This document shows positions 59,547 to 64,000 of a DNA stretch of 64,000 bases, piece by piece. The DNA comes from Megamerina dolium. Lineage: Eukaryota; Arthropoda; Insecta; Diptera; Megamerinidae. A program made the translations under genes and the position numbers. Within the stretch, counting starts at the first letter, position 1. Each line of letters opens with the position of its first letter. The notes under the pieces are model-generated. The model saw only the letters and a list, made by a program, of their open reading frames with translations, had not been told where the DNA came from and made no database searches. The stretch lies in the NCBI GenBank assembly GCA_963854835.1, contig OY978527.1, positions 37,052,540 through 37,116,539 of the forward strand. Reading direction: 5' to 3'.

Positions 59547-60347
59547 TGGGTAATTTAAAAAGTATCCGCATCAAAGATGCACCTCGCTCTGGTCGTCCAA
59601 TCACTAAAAAAACTCGATGAAATTTTGAAACTGATGGAACAAGACCGACACGCAAGCTGTCAGAAGATAGCGAAGTCACTAAACATCAACTACGTGACAG
59701 TTTTGAAAGATCTAATAGGAGCAGGCTACGCAAAGGCACTAGACATTTGGTTACCACATGAATAAATGCAAAGAAATTTGATGGACCAATTAACCATCAG
59801 CGAAACGCTCCTGAAATGCAACGAAGTCAAACCATTTTTGGAACGAATCATTACGGACGCTAAAAAATTAATTTAATTCGAGAATATTCAACGCAAACGA
59901 TCATGGACAAAGGCAGGTGACCGTTCACAAACGACTTCGAAACCTGAATTGACAGGAAACAAGGTTATTTTACGAGCTGTTCAGGCTGTAGCAACGGTCA
60001 ATTCTGATCTCTACTACTCACAACTTGAGCGCTTGAAAGAGACAATCAAGGAAAAGCGACCAGAATTGGCCACTAGAAAAGCCAAGTCTCAAGCCCACAC
60101 ACATCTTTGACGAATCGGAACAAATTGACGGGGCTTGGTTGGGAAGTTTTGATGTATCTGTATAGCCCGGATCTTAAAACGTCTGACTGCCTGTCTTTGT
60201 AAACAAATGACCGACCGAAGAGCCTTTGAAATCACTTGGCCAAGTTTTTCGCCGATAAACCATAGCAGTTCTACACCGATGATATTATGAAGTTTTCCAA
60301 AAACGACATAAGGAAAAAAATCGCGGATATTTTTTAAATTACCCAAT
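59547..60347 (+). mobile_element. Internally deleted mariner with intact TIRs and TA target sites
   Basis: The inverted ends TTGGGTAATTTAAAAAGTAT (from 59547) and its partner at 60324-60347 differ at one of about 24 positions, and both flanks carry TA. Inside, the frame reads RIKDAPRSGRPITKKLDEIL, KIAKSLNINYVTVLKDLI (second helix-turn-helix), AGYAKALDIWLPHE and TISETLLKCNEVKPFLERII near 59800-59845 (linker to first catalytic D). Further on come NSDLYYSQLERLKETIKEKR and a catalytic HDNA-like trace near 60090. The 5' third of the coding part is deleted so that the TIR abuts the linker. Stops and frameshifts are present. It lies 11 bp from the end of a SINE. Confidence 0.92.
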
Positions 60348-60404
60348 ATTATGCTTTACCCCCAACTCGTAATAGTTTTCGCAGTAAATAAGGTAACCCA
60401 TTTG

Positions 60405-60470
60405 CGGCACCACAATGGGCCGTACGTGGCCTAATCGAGTAATCGCAACCTAACAACCAGAGTTCAAAAT
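60405..60470 (+). repeat. Fragment of the LINE family Y 3' end
   Basis: GCGGCACCACAATGGGCCGT and GTGGCCTAATCGAG, then CGCAACCTAACAACC, match the tail seen at 56554-56620, in the opposite direction to the minus-strand LINE. Confidence 0.5.
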
Positions 60471-60750
60471 TGTCGAAGTTCGGTTGCCGAAATAAAGTTA
60501 TGTATGTAAAGGTTTCTTTTTAACTACAGTTGGTTCGTTTCTGCTCTATCAGTCATGATGAAGTCTTGCTGAAGGTTCCACCCGCTAATTTGCATATAAT
60601 CTTTTGTGGGAAAGTTCCACAATCTTGCCCAAAACATCAAACATTAGATCCGAAAGACGCCTACCGTATCAGTAGCCAAGTACTTTATCTTTAATGATCC
60701 ACTACTCATACAACTTTATAATTAGTAACGCCCCATTCAGTGATTTTAAA

Positions 60751-61148
60751 TAGGTTAGGTTAGGTTAAAGTGGCCGCCCTCTCAAAAAGAGAGCGCACTT
60801 AGGCCAGAGAAAGGCCTATTGTGGTACCACGCGAATATTCCTACTATACTACGTCGAATCAACCACTGATAGGGGTGCTAAGTCATTCAACTGGTAATAT
60901 CCCAGGAATTTTTTAGGTCTTTTGCACAAAGCAGGGCAGGTACCCAACAGATGTGAGACGGTCTCGAGTTCCTCCCCATCTCTGCAGCTTCTGCAGTAGT
61001 CATGCATGAGATGGCCTAAGCCCATTCTCGCTGCGTGAAGTCCTACGAGGCAGTGGTCGGTAACCACTCCAATATAGGTCGAGATATCTTTTCTGTTAGG
61101 GTCAGTGACTTTACGCGAGCGTTTCTTACTGAGTGTGGGCCACAGCAC
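60751..61148 (-). pseudogene. LINE family Y: ORF2 C-terminus, 3' UTR and TTAGG-like end
   Basis: Minus-strand codons from 61148 read KKRSRKVTDPNRKDISTY, then HCLVGLHAARMGLGHLMHDY and CRSCRDGEELETVSHLLGTC, the C-terminal zinc-knuckle (C-x2-C ... H-x4-C) of a LINE ORF2. The frame stops at 60849 with no break inside it. The following 100 bp is the 3' UTR: GTGGTACCACAATAGGCCTT, TCTCTGGCCTAAGTGCGC and GAGAGGGCGGCCAC, ending in TTTAACCTAACCTAACCTA at 60751-60767. The copy is 5'-truncated. Confidence 0.8.
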
Positions 61149-61149
61149 T

Positions 61150-63080
61150 ATATTTTAAATAACTGGCAATAAAATATCAAATTGACTGGATGCGTGTGCA
61201 ACAGTGAAGAGGTGCCATAGTCATATGAATAGAGCAATAAAAAACAGAGACCGCCAATAATAACTATTTTTTTATTCATTGAAAGTAATCAATATGTTCT
61301 AAATGTCGGAGAGTACAGCTAAGTACATGAAAATGATATTAATTGGAAGTGACCCTGTATTTGAATCAGAAAAAATTTATATTTTATGAAAATTATTACT
61401 ATTTCCGGCCCCTTGTGGTACTACGAAGACTCTGTATGAACTATTTTCTGAGCTCGCTTATTTGACCAATCTGATCTACAGCTTCGATTTCAAACCGTCC
61501 ACCATCTATCGCATAAAACCATAATCTGTAGCGCATAATATTGGCATACGTTTGCTGTACTTTTCATCAATCAAAACTGAAGTATTCAGCAACGCGTTGA
61601 TGCCATTTCAATAGCGACTATTTGTTGATAGAGCCTTTTGTTGTTCATAAAAATTGTTTATACTATAGACGGTCGATCACACACAAAAAGGGTTTCTGAA
61701 ATTATTGTATTCGAAATATCAGAGCTCCTGAGGCATCACATTCTTCAGAAGATTGTCACAATATGTAGTTTCAACTCAATAAATTATTCTTAAATTATAA
61801 GCCATTGAGATTCCTATGTACATACATACAGTCAATTGATTATTTTCAAAAGGGAAAAAAAAAAACAATAAAATCTCAGAAACGAAAATATTTACTCAAT
61901 CAACATGCATAAGTAGTATGTATGATTTGTAGTGGCCTCCACTTGAAAATGCAAAACAAAATTCTATTAAATTTATCCCATAAATACGATGGTATTTAAT
62001 AACATGAACAGGTTGAAGCATCTTATAAGCATTAGATACTGAAATGTTCTCATGTACATACATAGTAGGTACCCGTAAGTACTATACCTATACATATTAC
62101 TCTGTGCATGGATTACTTACTCCTTTACGCTATATTGACATTAATAAATATTATCTTTACGTGTCTTATTATGTTATTGTGATGATTATGCTGTGGGTTT
62201 GAATTGTTCTCATATGAATATTTTGCTTTTTTTTTTCTTTTTTTTTTTTTTTGTCATTGTGTTGATTACCAACTCTGCACCACTTGAGTTTCTACAGACG
62301 TACTCGTACATACGTACTAATGTACATATTACATAGTTGCTCTTCTTACACCCTACACACTGTACTACTATTCTACAATATGCATACATGTGTTTACTCA
62401 TAGATCAAATACCGCTTAAAACGTACCACACACCGACTTTAATATATGAGTGCAGGTTGCATGCTTGAATTGCAAAGCAAGCCTTCCGGTCTTAGACATA
62501 CTTTTTGAAGATCTTGTCGCATTTTTATTCACATCATTGGTATTGTTATTGTTTGCTGATGAGCAATAATGCATGTACGTGCATTTTCAGCTGTTATTGT
62601 TGATGCTTTTCCATCACTGTGTGTACATTAATTATAGCTGATGATTAGAGCGTTGTCGTTACTCATACATTAAAACCGCCATTTGGAAACATTTCACTGG
62701 AATATCTAGAAATTGCTCGAATCATTTAGTCACACACGACGGTGTTAATGGTCCATAATTCGACTGTGCCGAAAATTAAAAAATCCATTAAAATGCTGAA
62801 AAAAATTAAAACTTCAGATGCTTCTGTCCTTGTCCTTGTCAATTTGTTTGTCTAATATTAGATATGAAGAACCAACAAAGCATGCCCCATAATTGCAATT
62901 CTCTCCCTTAAGCACCAAAAAGGAAGAGGCCCCAACAATATATCGGCACAGTGAATTTCCACAACATTGTCATCTTATAAATAACTTTAATAGATCTTAA
63001 CCGTATTTGTGAGTTTAGAACATATTTCTAAAAGATAACGTTATATTGATCTTGGTCTGACCAAAGTAATCCGAACAAAA
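61150..63080. other. No gene seen
   Basis: AT-rich with poly-T near 62228-62252. Nothing recognised on either strand. Confidence 0.45.
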
Positions 63081-63084
63081 TTTC

Positions 63085-63700
63085 CTAGAAATTGTGAGTT
63101 TCTTAAAATGTATTGAAATGGCAGATTCACTGGCCAAAAAGGGCGCAGACACTCCTTTCATAGGCACAGAATACTTCTGCTGGGTAAACAGTAGCTTTAT
63201 GAATAACTTAATATGTGAAGAGGAAAAAAGCAGTCTAACCAATTACTGGAGAGTCCAAACAGGCATGCGGCGGTCGAAAAGATTCATTGACCTTGAACAC
63301 ATTAAGGTAGATGCTATCTTGAACCTCAGCAGAAAAGACATCAAACTCTACACTGAACTATTAACAGCTCATTGTAAACTGTAAACATTGGGTGTGGTCA
63401 ACAACGATCTCTATCGACTCTGTCTTGAAGAGCAGGAAACAGCAGATCACGTTCTTTGCAATTGCCAAGCTGTGGCTAGACGCAGACTAAACTACCTAGG
63501 CAACAGATTCATAGTTCTTAGGGACCTAGTTAAAATCAATCTCACAGCAGTAACAAGATTCATAAATAGTCTTGCGATCTGCAAGCTAGGGAATAAGGCT
63601 GCACAAAAGATCTTCAGGTCACAGTGCTTCATATCCTTAATAAGAATAAAATTGCTGTGAACGATGGCAAAATGAAATCTCTTATTCTAACAAATAAAGA
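63085..63700 (+). pseudogene. LINE ORF2 C-terminal relic (family X), comparatively well preserved
   Basis: An open frame from 63094 reads the terminal RNase H block (EMADSLAKKGADTPFIG), then SFMNNLICEEEKSSLTNYWR, TGMRRSKRFIDLEHIKVDAI and LNLSRKDIKLYTELLTAHCK before one stop at 63382. The next frame (63388-63660) has the zinc-knuckle LYRLCLEEQETADHVLCNC, in which the first cysteine is replaced by tyrosine. Order and residues match the minus-strand copy at 9125-9440 closely. Only one stop separates the two halves. Confidence 0.85.
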
Positions 63701-63906
63701 ATTCCGAAAAGTTAATTGATATTCACGGCGAGGACTGAATAGTAGACCGCATAGCTTTAAAAACTATGGTTACACAATCCATGCAATATAACTCTAATGA
63801 AATCTACATATTTCCATTACCAAAAGTGTTTTTTTTTTTTTGTTGCACTACGACATAATTCTGTTTGCATTATTCATATTTCAAAGAAGTCTAAAAATAA
63901 AATTTT

Positions 63907-63954
63907 GGGTGCAGTAGCTCAGTGGTTATTATTATTATTATTATTATTATTATT
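63907..63954 (+). mobile_element. SINE head stub followed by (ATT)n
   Basis: GGGTGCAGTAGCTCAGTGGT at 63907 is the SINE start up to box A. It passes straight into an (ATT)8-like microsatellite, with no body. The copy may be truncated or interrupted by the repeat. Confidence 0.6.
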
Positions 63955-64000
63955 TAAAAGTTGTGTTTCACTGCAACCCTGGGTCTGTTATGCGCCCCGT

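Noticed and set aside
52134..60767. Genuine telomeric TTAGG repeats
   Set aside because: Only two to three units are present, each at the 3' end of a LINE, so they belong to the element rather than a chromosome end.
61440..61700. Plus-strand frame in the 61.4-61.7 kb region, considered as a mariner fragment
   Set aside because: None of the mariner blocks align in order.
1..64000. CRISPR array, operon or bacterial-type system
   Set aside because: Repeats are microsatellites and transposon ends. There are no regular spacers, no cas-like proteins and no prokaryotic gene spacing.

Overview
The window looks like insect nuclear DNA, most likely from a higher fly (a tephritid-like dipteran is my guess, not proven). 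It is AT-rich, full of microsatellites and homopolymers, and carries many decayed Tc1/mariner transposons, jockey/R1-type LINE fragments and a tRNA-derived SINE family. I see no bacterial-style operons, no CRISPR array and no rRNA. Only one host gene can be supported: the first coding exon of a netrin gene on the minus strand (37048-38680), ending at a clean GTAAGT splice donor. It encodes a signal peptide, the laminin N-terminal domain VI and most of the first laminin-type EGF repeat, with two fly-style low-complexity insertions. Because the gene runs right to left, everything from about 1 to 37047 is probably its next intron (at least 37 kb). About 38681-40600 is its 5' leader and promoter side.

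Layout. 1-7.2 kb: LINE reverse-transcriptase relic, SINE pieces, a structured hammerhead-like sequence at 1160-1235, piggyBac-like terminal repeats near 3.8-4.4 kb, and a 1.5 kb repeat element (4991-6531) with internal ~300 bp tandem units rich in CACGCCCAC. 7.2-20.6 kb: LINE RNase H/zinc-knuckle tails on both strands, four mariner relics and two copies of a small MITE, one inside a mariner. A SINE with a perfect target duplication sits inside another mariner. 20.6-37 kb: mostly AT-rich intronic DNA with microsatellites, plus two Tc1/mariner elements that still have recognisable terminal inverted repeats (28270-29336 and 30111-30686). 37-40.6 kb: netrin exon and flank. 40.6-64 kb: nested transposons (mariner containing a TIR-bounded insertion containing a SINE; SINE inside a LINE), further mariner copies, and minus-strand LINE remnants whose 3' ends finish in TTAGG-like repeats.

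How the parts work together. The host story is netrin, a secreted axon-guidance ligand whose coding start sits next to an exceptionally long, repeat-tolerant intron. The mobile-element story is a SINE family with at least eleven pieces here. It occurs with two different 3' tails, one of which matches the 3' end of a LINE in the same window, so the window seems to hold both a non-autonomous passenger and its likely mobilising partner. No transposase or reverse transcriptase here looks intact: all are interrupted by stops, frameshifts or deletions.
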